NCBI GenBank assembly: GCA_900107365.1
Contig: FNPS01000005.1
Coordinates: 186,001 to 250,000, forward strand
DNA from: Flavobacterium aquidurense
Lineage (GTDB): Bacteria; Bacteroidota; Bacteroidia; Flavobacteriales; Flavobacteriaceae
Reading direction: 5' to 3'
DNA: 64,000 nucleotides
The notes beneath the pieces were generated by a model. It was not told where the DNA came from. It saw nothing but the letters and a program-made list of their open reading frames with translations, and searched no databases. The translations under genes and the position numbers were made by a program. Below are positions 30,601 through 36,208 of the stretch, one piece after another; position 1 is the stretch's first letter; each line of letters opens with the position of its first letter.

Positions 30601-33600
30601 GTGCTACAGATACTAATACTGCCTTAAATGCAACTATTACTATAGCGCCGGGTTCTGTAACAGGAGGTTCTAATAGCTATATTAGATATGAATTTATCAG
30701 AGATGGTATTCAGGTTCAAAATGATACTAGAAACAGTTTTACTGAAACAGATTATTTAGGTGGTGATTATATAATTAATGTTTATGATACTTCAGGTTGT
30801 CAAGGTTCATACGCTACAGTTACAATTGATCCTTATGTTGGTATTGCTGATCTTAAAATTGATGTTACATCAATTAATTGTAAAGATGACGAAGCTATTC
30901 AGGTAACTGCAATTGCAACAAGCGGAACATTGCCAACGCTAACTTATACTATAGTTGGAACAGATGGTAATCCGTATCCGTTAACACCAAGTGCAACCGG
31001 ATTGTGGGCTAACTTAAAAGTAGGTAATTATAAAATTGTTGTTACTAATCCGTTAACAGGTTGTAGTATTGAAAGATATCACATTGTTAATGAGCCGAAC
31101 ACATTTAAGTTTGTTGCATCAAACATTAAAAACATTACATGTTTTACAGATGCTGATGGAGCAATAACATTGACATTAGTCGATAATATTACAACTCCAA
31201 AAGACGAAGCAGGTAGATTTAGTTATGTTATTACTCATGAATCTGGAACAGTTCAAAGCGGAGCAACGACAACAACAGAATTAAAACTTTCGAATCTAAA
31301 AAGAGGTAAGTATACAGTTGTTGCGACATTACTTGATTCTCCTTTCTGTGAGGTTAAAACAGAATTTAGAATTGCTGGTCCAGCTACAGAATTAGAAATT
31401 AAAGCTTCTAAAAAAGACATTACTTGTGTATCAGGTAATGATGATGGAGAGATCAGAATAAGCGCTCAAGGCGGATGGTCTGGCGATTATTTATATAAAT
31501 TAGATGGTCCGGTGACAGTAGATTTTTCTACTCAAAACATATTCTCAGGATTAAAAGCAGGATTGTATACAGTTTCTGTTAAAGATGCTGGTGGTTGTAT
31601 TGATACTGATCAGGTTAGATTAGTAGTTCCAACACCAATTGCGGTTACAGCTCTATCAGACAAAACATTATTATTATGTAATGGAGATTTGGGCGCGACT
31701 ATTACTGCGACTTTAGTAACAGGTGGACAGGGTAGTAATTATTTATATACTTTAAATACTACTTCAGTTACTCCCGTAAGATCAACAGGACCTCAGTCTA
31801 CACCTTCATTTGCTGGTTTAGGTGCAGGTACTTATACGGTAACTGTAACTGATGGATACAATTGTAGTGGAGTGTCAGCTCCAATAACAATTAAGGAACC
31901 TTCTGAAGTTAAACCAAGTTTGATAGAGTCTAGAAAACGAACATGTCGTACTGATACTCAGCTTACTTTAAGTGCTATTGGCGGTACGCCTCCATACACT
32001 TATAGTAGTGATAACGTAACATATTCAACGGTTCCATTTACAACTTCTGTTTCGTTTGATGTTGCTCCCGGTGCATACAAATACTATGTTAAGGATGCAA
32101 ACGGATGTGTTGATTTTGTTTCTAATGAAATCACAATAAGTGCTGTTGAGCCATTGTTAGCTAATTTAGATGTAACAAACGCTGTAGTATTATGTCGTGA
32201 AGATCTAAGTGGAGTAATTGTTGCGAAAGCTTCAGGCGGATTAGGAAACTATCAATACATCTTGCAAGATGGTGCTGGAAACATACTAAAAGGACCACAG
32301 TCAGACGGTAGATTTTCTGATCTTTTAGCGGGTGATTATAAGGTAGTTGTGAAAAGTGGTGATTGTGAAACTTTACCTGAGTCTGTTAAGATTGATCAGC
32401 CGAAAGAAGTATTCTCAGCTGAATTTATTCCAACTGCAGTTAAATGTTTTGGTGGAAATGATGGACAAATAGTAGTAATCGGTAAAGGTGGAACAGGAAG
32501 TTATAAATACTCTATTTCACCAAGAAACGATCAATACTTCGACAGCAACATTTTTGAGAAATTAAAAGCTGGTTTCTACACAGTGATAGCAACTGATGAA
32601 CATGGATGTTATGATACGGAATTAGTTGAGGTAAAACAACCAAGCGCACCACTTTCAATTGTTGAAACGCCTGGAATGACTATGCCTGAAGAGTGTGTTG
32701 GAGACCTTAATGGTGCATTTACAATTGACTTTGCCGGTGGTACACCACCATATATGGTTAGTTTAGATAATCTTAATGGTACTTACCAATTGGTTACCGG
32801 AACACAACATACATTTGAAAATCTTGCAGGAGGTATCCATACGGTGTTCGTGAAAGATAATGGAAACTGTCCTCAGGAATTAGACGTTGATGTACCGAAG
32901 CCGGTAGATATGAATCCAACTGCAGAGGTATCATATGAATGTGTTAACAATACACAAGCTAACATGGTTACTATTACTATAGATGCTAGTATCACGAATC
33001 TTGCTGATGTAGATTATGCTCTTGACGGAGCAGGTACTTACCAAGCAGGTAATATCTTTACAAATCTTGCTCCTGGTAATCACTATGTGACTGCTAGACA
33101 TACAAATGGTTGTGAAATGCCAACTGCTAGTTTTGAAATTAAAGCATACACGCCACTTGGAATTAAATTATCTGCAGGACAACCTGAAATGAATGTAATT
33201 TCTGTTACAGGAACAGGTGGAGCTCCAGCTTACGAATACAGTTTCAACGGAGAACCGTTTACATCTTCTAATACTTATAAAATCTACAAATCTGGAGATT
33301 ATGTAGTTGTAGTTAGAGATCAGAATGGTTGTACGGCAACAATTACAGTTCCAATGGTTTACATTGATGTTTGTTTAGACAATTACTTTACTCCAAACGG
33401 AGATGGTGTTTACGATACGTGGGGTCCTGGTTGTACAAATATTTACAACAACCTTGATTTCTCAATCTTCGACAGATACGGTCGTGTAATTGCTAAATAT
33501 CACTATGGTCAAAAATGGGATGGAAGATACAACGGTGAAGAATTGCCTTCTGGTGATTACTGGTATGTTCTTAAACTAAATGACGAGAAAGATGCAAGAG

Positions 33601-33632
33601 AGTTTGTTGGACATTTCACTTTATACAGATAA
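15630..33632 (+). CDS. sprB: SprB, giant mobile cell-surface gliding adhesin
   Basis: A 6,000-residue protein. In F. johnsoniae SprB (about 6,500 residues) is the adhesin carried along the cell surface by the gliding motor and exported by the type IX system. The signal peptide ends near LGQ (residue 24). Residues about 369-535 form a DUF11-like module (TLGQQLRYEISIQNKGNDD). A MAM or galactose-binding-like insert lies at about 1245-1460 (LLKEDFGSG to LVIDDIWVRQ). Dozens of about 75-95-residue SprB repeats fill the rest, each with an early Cys, a PYTY-type strand and a final G-Y-V-V-D--GC. The end (about 5912-6000) is the type B C-terminal domain: YFTPNGDGVYDTW, FDRYGRVI, WDGRYNGEELPSGDYWYVL. 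It is followed at once by sprF, its secretion partner. Confidence 0.97.
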   Translation: MRKPTNLRLILLTLFLLQSYFMLGQQTFVNFTPRFETSIRGDMMLVGNNIVNRVNATTKETPNDAFTGTTDNNAENMQYIDIDNDPDTFSSSAASLSVPNASRACYKIVYAGLYWSGVYTQASLDNNTVKRSELGNIKFKLANETTYNKIAGTLIYDYYDGTPKNTNGDQVPYAYYSNVTDLLKASKNPEGEYTVANINSARGKLSNGGYAAGWSLFVIYEDPNSSAKYITAYDGFSWIQAGGKPLTYSVSGFKTIPSGNVKVKLAFAALEGDAGTTGDTYSVNLKPVYTTERKTNNFFCSVINDLSGNNLARRPASTNTLGFDAGIINLNNANNAIINNGDKKADLQLTTSGDGYGVYFNAFNVEVIAPQIALTKIVKDTDGNDIGGKNVTLGQQLRYEISIQNKGNDDATSLFITDQLPINVIFDQSKDLLPLPAGIIVKTPYDPITRKIVFEVTDPKLITKNNPTVSTIAFKVQVVPDCRSLSDACSNSIDNQAFATYKGKENANFSIDETAPQGSVNSTDGCAVTPKATNFLVGVDGCQYTENVTLCTDSVDLIPAKGYETYTWYSDAKMTNKIGEGNPFNVTKEGTYYVYNLAKAPCRSISQSFVVTRFKSTSTNPVIPFASEVVTCADNGKPFPNIYLCGGNAKKEIKTSITDASNIVWERFVEGSCTVTTGKNCPNEALTSTGNPNEFCKWEQVGTGSDYSASEKGKYRLTVTYKGGVCFNRFYFDVYKNPLTPTEKHTDIICSTNGSITVEGVPDGYEYAISKDPNGTIGAYQPGNVFPISTPGSYTVHVRQTNVTTFPCDFTVENILIRKRDIDVKTVIKQPLCAGAKGSVDVAANNVNPNYTFVIKQGSTTVQSVGPISQNTAKFDLLAGDYVLTVTTADGCSNDSNIQIVAPDPLTATYDVKSLTACEDGEITINPKGGTSPYFYSVNGQPYVSSDDKITVKSPGGSYSIIVADSNDCTYTIPTFSVNPIAKPTVTINSKNLSCYNAKEGEISMTVTPADSGYTVSYSVAGVAGGAYTSLPTTGLAVGDYKVTVKYAINGVECTDPEQIIKITGPGATLTASAGVAELSGCGPTGNTKQGMVRITNPQGGVPFPAPNLYRYSFDGGDTYITDNFAYINPSTTPLTLYIKDAAGCIFPMSGIILDEKPADPTFSDPVLSYNCKGEGTATVTVNADASPNYNYSYYLGKPDPANPANYIYTLNTNSPSNIFKDIPVGDYKIKVEYNLVSAPTYSNLLKEDFGSGPPTTAPGIASAYCFNDQRVDPPYLCKFPDGTPSQSVEDNAYSVASFFWRGDDKLSNNSGAWFHFKDHTTNPNNLDNTGDPNGRYLLVNVGNAAGKYGILYSKPIVDVIPNQDVIVDFYIGNLLMPSYDSAAPIIRIELIDSNGKVVARDDTGEIAPGLNHPDRKKWVPISIKLNPGANTNLTFVVRSGSEVFNGNDLVIDDIWVRQLPKSCLQDKTLNLKVQSGQAFTAEVTNLNGVKCKDDANGTFSIVAKNFDTTNGFWYTLNGSATTPTWVKSTTSPVVFTDKAAGTYDIRVKYDNSAASCNFTIPTIVTTPDAFVVDANATTATCKVGATVTATAVGGTGSYTLTIKDVNSTFSKTFPSDGILKDIPPGTYIVSGVDANGCKDARDTDLIILDPVKPTAEVVKDSGLCFGTNAKITIKITGGVGKYTYQVSTNGGVTYSASSTPFDGPNFTYIAAAPATYDFLITDSNNCEAIAVSQKIDKAITATANVTAPLTCKTGIAANATIEVKIDGGTAPYTYTVTNKATNAVLVSNGTTAGPSFTYPAATAATYVFEIKDINDCPIKIEKTVNAKEEPTATFKAENVTCFNAGNGYVDITAGNGTAPFTYQFNKTGAFTSTTHYGPLAGSVAGTTYTFIVKDATECTKEYTFQVFQPADIVANASITTPYDCTSNAATITSKVTAGGNTGGFTYDLKNTTVSTTAIVATNTTGIFSGLTVPGTYTVTITDSKSCSKTVAAGTIVAPNPPKGMDITPTAVTCPSNTANAVITNVVNAAGDPVPTAGLEYRIKLPVPPGTTTYQTSNTFNGLAAGITYTFEVRDANKCVYEKTLEIKALPVITVTVKSSNNISCLGSTDGSAVFTVTGMGNNVAYSYKVGTTGPSGTGTSPNAGTSFDITIPNLAAGTHTITVTNTATTCFDTEPVTIAAPLSVLKFDAFVLTPVTCDNKGTATINVSGGWGTYNYTVTQTSPIAGIAIKQTTKLFSNLNAGDYSVLVKDLNGCEISTTFTIAPKVDPVASIDASATDLCAGGAGATITVTPNMQTNYMYSINNGTFKNNGTFTGLIPGEYIVTVKDISTGCSIQLTKQVVANPVVVTDHKITKKLDCSSSQDAVISVTIGDGYPDYRYRVNINGAGFPTAYTAVGTGVSTFTYPASTSGSYVFEILDSKGCKTGFTENVAVKVTPDFTADPIHVKCFGALTGKITVTATPASGTYEYSKDGTAWQASNEFLGIGAGSYTIYVRDTNTKCAVNKPITVNGPAAALTVTSATVTKDLKCGANNASQAAVITVVATGGTPFTVGGPYRYTYNTGNPLTTITLTASNTFTINAPGLVNITVTDANGCTVGSSATVAALTPPSALAFSNPVITCDVTTGNLKVDVTGGKLPLKYEITSYTATAAPTGGLVATNVNANTYTFNGLVAGTYNFTITDDNGCTVKGSKTIDPVVSIQEVGKIDKPVSCAGLSDGRLIFTVSGNTNGTTGYTYSLVGAATGTITTGVSKSGDVITYSGLKSDSYTFSVTNTLTKCEAHETIVLANPNAVNIVSATGPKVFCDRNNTTITVDANGGTGTLYYAVVKGGTTPAPVYPTDYTTAKTFPKNTLVDGLVYDVYVRDANGCPATTTATIVRDDVPTIVDPAVTCFKAGGTPITVTIDGTVYVGSTIQYGIDGVYNTNPIKTISAPGDYVLSVKDNNGCEAKKTLHVNNQLTLTVTPIKDVTCTATLPATINAKVVLSAGGGNSTYTYGYRLGTVGTFTPILPAGTNEFYTSAPGSYYFNVISDDCEAESTVVFEVTNPIKPAANADVTNLSCYQSADGVVTIIPTAGEGPFTYTFNNGTPTTNATFSNLAASTGLGYPYTITDSKGCQSDVAYAKVTEPAQIQFAYTTVDMLCPGPSLGSLTVSAVTTGVGPYTYELRNAVTGSIIVTGQNGITPYKFDNLSYGDFVLTVSDVNGCSNFKDDVKILAPPNELDIDLSTPIVTCADGATIIVEVKPLVVPAIPLYEFGIYNLPTAPFTTSLLPPDTGFPMRHTFKGLTPGVTYTFVVYDPTTNCYYFQKANGPIDPLTSLASVATSVPVACKGTKTGGVNISLSGTTATQVQYEIFFDNSDLSTGVTGTITMPTTVPVKVLGLKTGTYYVKFTEVDGSSLGCTSASLPFVVTESSVALTVSAKSTKNDNCKNNAGQVVATPNGGTGPFKYIINQSATPPLVTAAWSANNANIFNVEAGSYYVWVKDAYDCINFTTVTVDPDPVPVIDKLVIVNKCAAEGAFEVEVSMTTQGVAPYYISVNGSNWTKITGAIPFPYTITGLNSGPVNVIIKDSNDCQDTDNITITPTPIASAKVTKVLNCNPLNAVTDATITITIEKGTPAYSYEVKKGTAGSYVAFTPATTTVAAGVTTITYTVAEADADTYQFRITDVNTCSIVTAPVTVDAIVPTVLATPIEIQPLCNGVAELGSVEIGVTSGEGPFKYSFNGSLFTDQTLYPVVAGPYTYKVRNALGCEVSGSGTLGTPSALAIDAPIIVPLSCGPANAPQSATVTLVALAGSGTAPYKFSFNNSAFDFNPTYTVNEADAGKVIPYGIQDSNGCEVFSSVTIAPLTPPKGFTLTPGLAITCTRATTTATISLVIGGAGTVSYQKISPTFEDNGTDTFAGLLPDVDYVFQVTDANKCTVQKNLRIDNYINIDIKEESTVGITCSTAADGKASFYVSGFGTGIGTYRYEVDGATVAGTHTNPIINLTGLAAGPHDIEVFDSETDCHKLITFTIAAPPAALVLATSVVTPLGCTTFGAVTLTAAGGWGDYTYTLTQPDNTTITNTDGIFKNLIQPGKYDVSVKDANSCTVTVTDSFELLVAPKPTLTIATTSDYCYYNTNSTTLVITAASTSTFPVTFEYSIDNGDTWHTSNTFDKLTPKTYLVKVRDQYGCESAATSTEIKSQLFASVENKKDIFCTGTVNGTIRVSALGGYPDYSYTVTYNGVTSAKIPFGAGFSFVDYPVLAANPGSYVFTVYDSRDCSYPIPAIVMTAPAPVVFTAAPTSAYCAPSQGNISNGSILFTLTSTADPKYTYSIQRTLPTAGPLVTQDTPLFTGLIAGTYAVNVTSGRDCGAPTTVTINDPSLVVATATAGAFTCASPANTLNATVVTVTGVGGAGSGALGDYTYSEDGTHWKTTNKFNVIDNESPQTLTYYVRDANGCIDSDQITVDPFPTLKTPTLTRVTQIACGNSGEEINVQIKGGSTPYNFNYQVSVDGGAFGLPATTVTGNSFTYIAPLAGHIYHLKINDLNTGCFIISDAYTVPLFNTAKVIASPSEMVSCFGNADGKITISITDYKGPYTYQIYNAGIPLLTVPGSGDSATINPFTIPTGLVAGTAYTVSVTETNYPFCTIDSDNVIITQPDVIDLIDFDATVVNQNCRNAGAVITVDPATIKGGSGGFTFAFVPAGTAPLPGDYKADLSKTIVTATTAPLFDAWDVYVKDKNDCPAHVTVNVSLDPMPVITNVTVASQCYSTAGYRIDVAANGVGPLEYSLDGIQFQADNFFTVFSAGDYTVTVRDKNKCEVKATTPVKVLDPLTLRGEVTTMSTCTAADGVITLYAGGGSATTPPSYVYTRDNWNTISLSPVFGGLAPGTYIFKVRDTGTSPTCELQTSIEIEVPRPVTGIVATATPTSCNGYADGSISVEIATSNDNPIYWYSLSGPVVRAKQKSPIFNDLPFGTYTVTVTSGRGCIGTAPSIVVAQPAPIVVAKPNTTQYTCATDTNTALNATITIAPGSVTGGSNSYIRYEFIRDGIQVQNDTRNSFTETDYLGGDYIINVYDTSGCQGSYATVTIDPYVGIADLKIDVTSINCKDDEAIQVTAIATSGTLPTLTYTIVGTDGNPYPLTPSATGLWANLKVGNYKIVVTNPLTGCSIERYHIVNEPNTFKFVASNIKNITCFTDADGAITLTLVDNITTPKDEAGRFSYVITHESGTVQSGATTTTELKLSNLKRGKYTVVATLLDSPFCEVKTEFRIAGPATELEIKASKKDITCVSGNDDGEIRISAQGGWSGDYLYKLDGPVTVDFSTQNIFSGLKAGLYTVSVKDAGGCIDTDQVRLVVPTPIAVTALSDKTLLLCNGDLGATITATLVTGGQGSNYLYTLNTTSVTPVRSTGPQSTPSFAGLGAGTYTVTVTDGYNCSGVSAPITIKEPSEVKPSLIESRKRTCRTDTQLTLSAIGGTPPYTYSSDNVTYSTVPFTTSVSFDVAPGAYKYYVKDANGCVDFVSNEITISAVEPLLANLDVTNAVVLCREDLSGVIVAKASGGLGNYQYILQDGAGNILKGPQSDGRFSDLLAGDYKVVVKSGDCETLPESVKIDQPKEVFSAEFIPTAVKCFGGNDGQIVVIGKGGTGSYKYSISPRNDQYFDSNIFEKLKAGFYTVIATDEHGCYDTELVEVKQPSAPLSIVETPGMTMPEECVGDLNGAFTIDFAGGTPPYMVSLDNLNGTYQLVTGTQHTFENLAGGIHTVFVKDNGNCPQELDVDVPKPVDMNPTAEVSYECVNNTQANMVTITIDASITNLADVDYALDGAGTYQAGNIFTNLAPGNHYVTARHTNGCEMPTASFEIKAYTPLGIKLSAGQPEMNVISVTGTGGAPAYEYSFNGEPFTSSNTYKIYKSGDYVVVVRDQNGCTATITVPMVYIDVCLDNYFTPNGDGVYDTWGPGCTNIYNNLDFSIFDRYGRVIAKYHYGQKWDGRYNGEELPSGDYWYVLKLNDEKDAREFVGHFTLYR

Positions 33633-33637
33633 CAAAA

Positions 33638-33649
33638 TAATGCCCCTTA
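33638..33649 (+). promoter_or_regulatory. TAATGCCCCTTA leader motif before sprF
   Basis: Identical to the 12-mer before sprB. It starts 6 bp after the sprB stop codon. The ATG inside it is in frame with sprF and would add MPLIMLSKKIIT to the N-terminus. Confidence 0.45.
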
Positions 33650-33675
33650 TTATGTTGTCTAAAAAAATTATTACA

Positions 33676-34650
33676 ATGAAAAAATTATTTTTATCCTTAG
33701 TACTCATGGCTGTAACAACAAGTTACAGCCAAGAGTTAAACCTACCAGTGTTTACCCAGTATTTAGCTGATAACCCTTTTGTGCTCTCACCAGCCTATGC
33801 GGGTATTGGAGACAACCTTAGGATTCGTGCCAACGGTCTTACTCAATGGGTCGGAATCAAAGATGCTCCCGAAAATCAGTCACTTTATGCTGATTTTAGA
33901 GTCCTGGATCGTTCCGGGGTGGGAATCTCGCTTTATAATGATAAAAACGGTTACACTAGACAAACTGGTGCAAAGGTTTCATTTGCGCACCATATCATTT
34001 TAGATTATTATTCGAAACAATATTTATCCTTCGGACTTTCGTATAACTTCAATAGTTTCCGAATTGATGTTGATGAATTTAATAATACGATTGAGCATCC
34101 TATTTTAGATCCGGCTGTGACAGATAATCGTTATACAGCTAATAATAACTTTGATATTAGTGCCTTGTATCGTAACAAGAATTTCTATGTGAGTTTTAAT
34201 GCGAATAACGTTTTAAAGAAAAATACCGATAAATATCGTGGAGTAGAACCTAATTTACTTTCTAATTATCAGGTGTATACCGGAATGGTTTTTAAGGACG
34301 GAGAAAATAGCCGTATTGAATATGAACCATCAATTTACTACCAATATTTTGCAAGTGATAAACGTTCTACAACCGATTTTAACTTCAAATACAGACGTTA
34401 CAACCGTTACGAAGATTATTACTGGATTGGAGTTTCATACCGTTTCTTAAACGACCAGTTTCCTAAACCATTATCAGTTGGACCTATGGCGGGTTTCATG
34501 AAGTCTAAATTCTACTTCGGATATTCGTACCAGGTAATGTTCAATGATCTTGGAAACTACAATACCGGTACGCACGTAGTTACTATCGGATTCGATTTCT
34601 TACAGGCTATCAGTAACTGTCCTTGTACACAAGGCCCTGTTCACGACTAA
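33676..34650 (+). CDS. sprF: SprF, PorP/SprF family outer-membrane protein
   Basis: A 324-residue member of the type IX membrane family PorP/SprF. In F. johnsoniae SprF is required for SprB to reach the surface. The chosen start MKKLFLSLVLMAVTTSYSQ gives a clean signal peptide. Starts further upstream lengthen it, and the longest would run back into sprB. Family phrases include LPVFTQYLADNPFVLSPAYAG, GVGISLYNDKNGYTRQTGAKVSFAHHI and GLSYNFNSFRID. Alternating aromatic strands to the end fit a beta-barrel. It is the last gene of the operon. Type B substrates such as SprB usually have a linked PorP/SprF partner. Confidence 0.95.
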   Translation: MKKLFLSLVLMAVTTSYSQELNLPVFTQYLADNPFVLSPAYAGIGDNLRIRANGLTQWVGIKDAPENQSLYADFRVLDRSGVGISLYNDKNGYTRQTGAKVSFAHHIILDYYSKQYLSFGLSYNFNSFRIDVDEFNNTIEHPILDPAVTDNRYTANNNFDISALYRNKNFYVSFNANNVLKKNTDKYRGVEPNLLSNYQVYTGMVFKDGENSRIEYEPSIYYQYFASDKRSTTDFNFKYRRYNRYEDYYWIGVSYRFLNDQFPKPLSVGPMAGFMKSKFYFGYSYQVMFNDLGNYNTGTHVVTIGFDFLQAISNCPCTQGPVHD

Positions 34651-34871
34651 AACTTAAATAATTGAAAGTACTGCAGTCTGGGTTTTCATTTTTATTTCGT
34701 ATAAAATTAAAGAAGATTTTTACTGCAGTATCTTTTAACTCATAATGGTATAAGCAACCATTTTTATCTTTTTTAATTATAAATTTGTTTTTTTTCATAA
34801 TTTACATCGTTTTCGTTGTTATTGATAGGTTATTTTTACATATTTCAAATTTAATACTACTTTAAAAGTTC
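34651..34871. other. Spacer after the spr operon
   Basis: No gene is seen. Two copies of the self-complementary TACTGCAGT lie at 34669-34677 and 34721-34729. They could pair as arms of a long hairpin or act as a dimeric site. No standard terminator was found after sprF. Confidence 0.5.
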
Positions 34872-34879
34872 TATATTTG
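34872..34879 (+). promoter_or_regulatory. Candidate -7 box (TATATTTG) of pgk
   Basis: Matches TAnnTTTG 31 bp before the pgk ATG. A TTG at the ideal distance is lacking, so only the -7 half is supported. Confidence 0.5.
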
Positions 34880-34910
34880 TTTTTCTTTCAAAAAATTAAA
34901 AAATTATCAA

Positions 34911-36098
34911 ATGAAAACTTTAAACGATTTCGATTTTAAAAATAAAAAAGCAATCATCCGTGTTGACTTCAATGTGCCATTGGATGAAAATTTTAATGTA
35001 ACGGATGCAACTCGTATCGAAGCTGCAAAACCAACAATTGATGCGATCTTAGCGCAGGGCGGAAGTGTAATTTTGATGTCGCATTTAGGAAGACCAAAAG
35101 GTGCTGAAGAGAAATATTCATTAAAACATATTTTAAAAACAGCTTCTGAAATTTTAGGTGTTGAAGTTAAGTTTGCTACTGATTGTGTTGGAGAACCAGC
35201 TCAAACTGCAGCAGCAGCTTTAAAGCCAGGTGAAGTTTTATTACTTGAGAATTTACGTTTTCATGCTGAAGAAGAAGCTGGAGATGTTGCTTTTGCAAAA
35301 GAATTAGCGTCTCTTGGAGATATTTATGTAAATGATGCTTTCGGAACGGCTCACAGAGCACACGCTTCAACAACAATTATTGCACAATTTTTTCCAACTG
35401 AAAAATGTTTCGGAACATTATTGGCAAAAGAAATCGAAAGTTTAAATAAAGTTCTTAAAAATAGCGAGAAACCAGTTACTGCTGTTCTTGGAGGTTCTAA
35501 AGTTTCCTCAAAAATCACGGTTATCGAAAATATCTTAGATAAAGTAGATCACATGATTATTGGTGGAGGTATGACTTTTACTTTCGTTAAAGCACTTGGT
35601 GGTAAAATTGGTGATTCTATTTGTGAAGATGATAAACAGGAATTAGCGCTTGAAATTTTAAGATTGGCTAAAGAAAAAGGGGTTCAGATTCATATTCCGG
35701 TTGATGTTATTGCTGCTGATGATTTCTCAAATACAGCCAATACAAAAGTGGTAGATGTAAAAGAAATTCCTGATGGATGGCAAGGTCTTGATGCAGGTCC
35801 TAAATCATTGGAAAATTTCAAAAAAGTAATTTTAGAATCTAAAACTATTTTATGGAATGGTCCGCTAGGTGTTTTTGAAATGGAAACATTTTCAAAAGGA
35901 ACGATCGCTTTAGGTGATTATATCGCTGAAGCAACTGAAAAAGGTGCTTTTTCATTAGTAGGTGGTGGCGATTCTGTTGCCGCTGTAAAACAGTTCGGTT
36001 TTGAAGACAAAATGAGCTATGTTTCTACTGGTGGTGGGGCAATGCTTGAAATGTTAGAAGGAAAAATTTTACCTGGAATCGCTGCGATTTTAGACTAA
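34911..36098 (+). CDS. pgk: Phosphoglycerate kinase
   Basis: Cytoplasmic glycolytic enzyme that transfers phosphate from 1,3-bisphosphoglycerate to ADP. Substrate-binding phrases are present: [14 protein letters not shown] (about residues 16-29), HLGRPKG (about 62-68) and LLENLRFH (about 113-120). The nucleotide-binding C-terminal domain has [21 protein letters not shown] and the terminal [17 protein letters not shown]. The length of 395 residues is standard. It appears to be a single-gene unit with its own -7 element, unrelated to the gliding operon before it. Confidence 0.98.
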   Translation: MKTLNDFDFKNKKAIIRVDFNVPLDENFNVTDATRIEAAKPTIDAILAQGGSVILMSHLGRPKGAEEKYSLKHILKTASEILGVEVKFATDCVGEPAQTAAAALKPGEVLLLENLRFHAEEEAGDVAFAKELASLGDIYVNDAFGTAHRAHASTTIIAQFFPTEKCFGTLLAKEIESLNKVLKNSEKPVTAVLGGSKVSSKITVIENILDKVDHMIIGGGMTFTFVKALGGKIGDSICEDDKQELALEILRLAKEKGVQIHIPVDVIAADDFSNTANTKVVDVKEIPDGWQGLDAGPKSLENFKKVILESKTILWNGPLGVFEMETFSKGTIALGDYIAEATEKGAFSLVGGGDSVAAVKQFGFEDKMSYVSTGGGAMLEMLEGKILPGIAAILD

Positions 36099-36146
36099 AA
36101 AATCACAATTAACATTTTTTTGCATATTTTTCATTGGTAATCTCTC

Positions 36147-36154
36147 TAAGTTTG
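36147..36154 (+). promoter_or_regulatory. Candidate -7 box (TAAGTTTG) of the transglycosylase gene
   Basis: Matches TAnnTTTG about 55 bp before the chosen start. A TTG at 36120-36122 is 24 bp upstream, just beyond the usual spacing. Confidence 0.45.
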
Positions 36155-36208
36155 CAAAAGTAAGGTTTCTATATTTCGTTGATTTATAGAATTTTAAAAA
36201 AATGTTAT

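Noticed and set aside
33580..33675. Upstream start of sprF overlapping the end of sprB
   Set aside because: The ATG at 33676 gives a normal signal peptide; the longer version adds a charged tail. The intermediate ATG at 33640 cannot be fully excluded.
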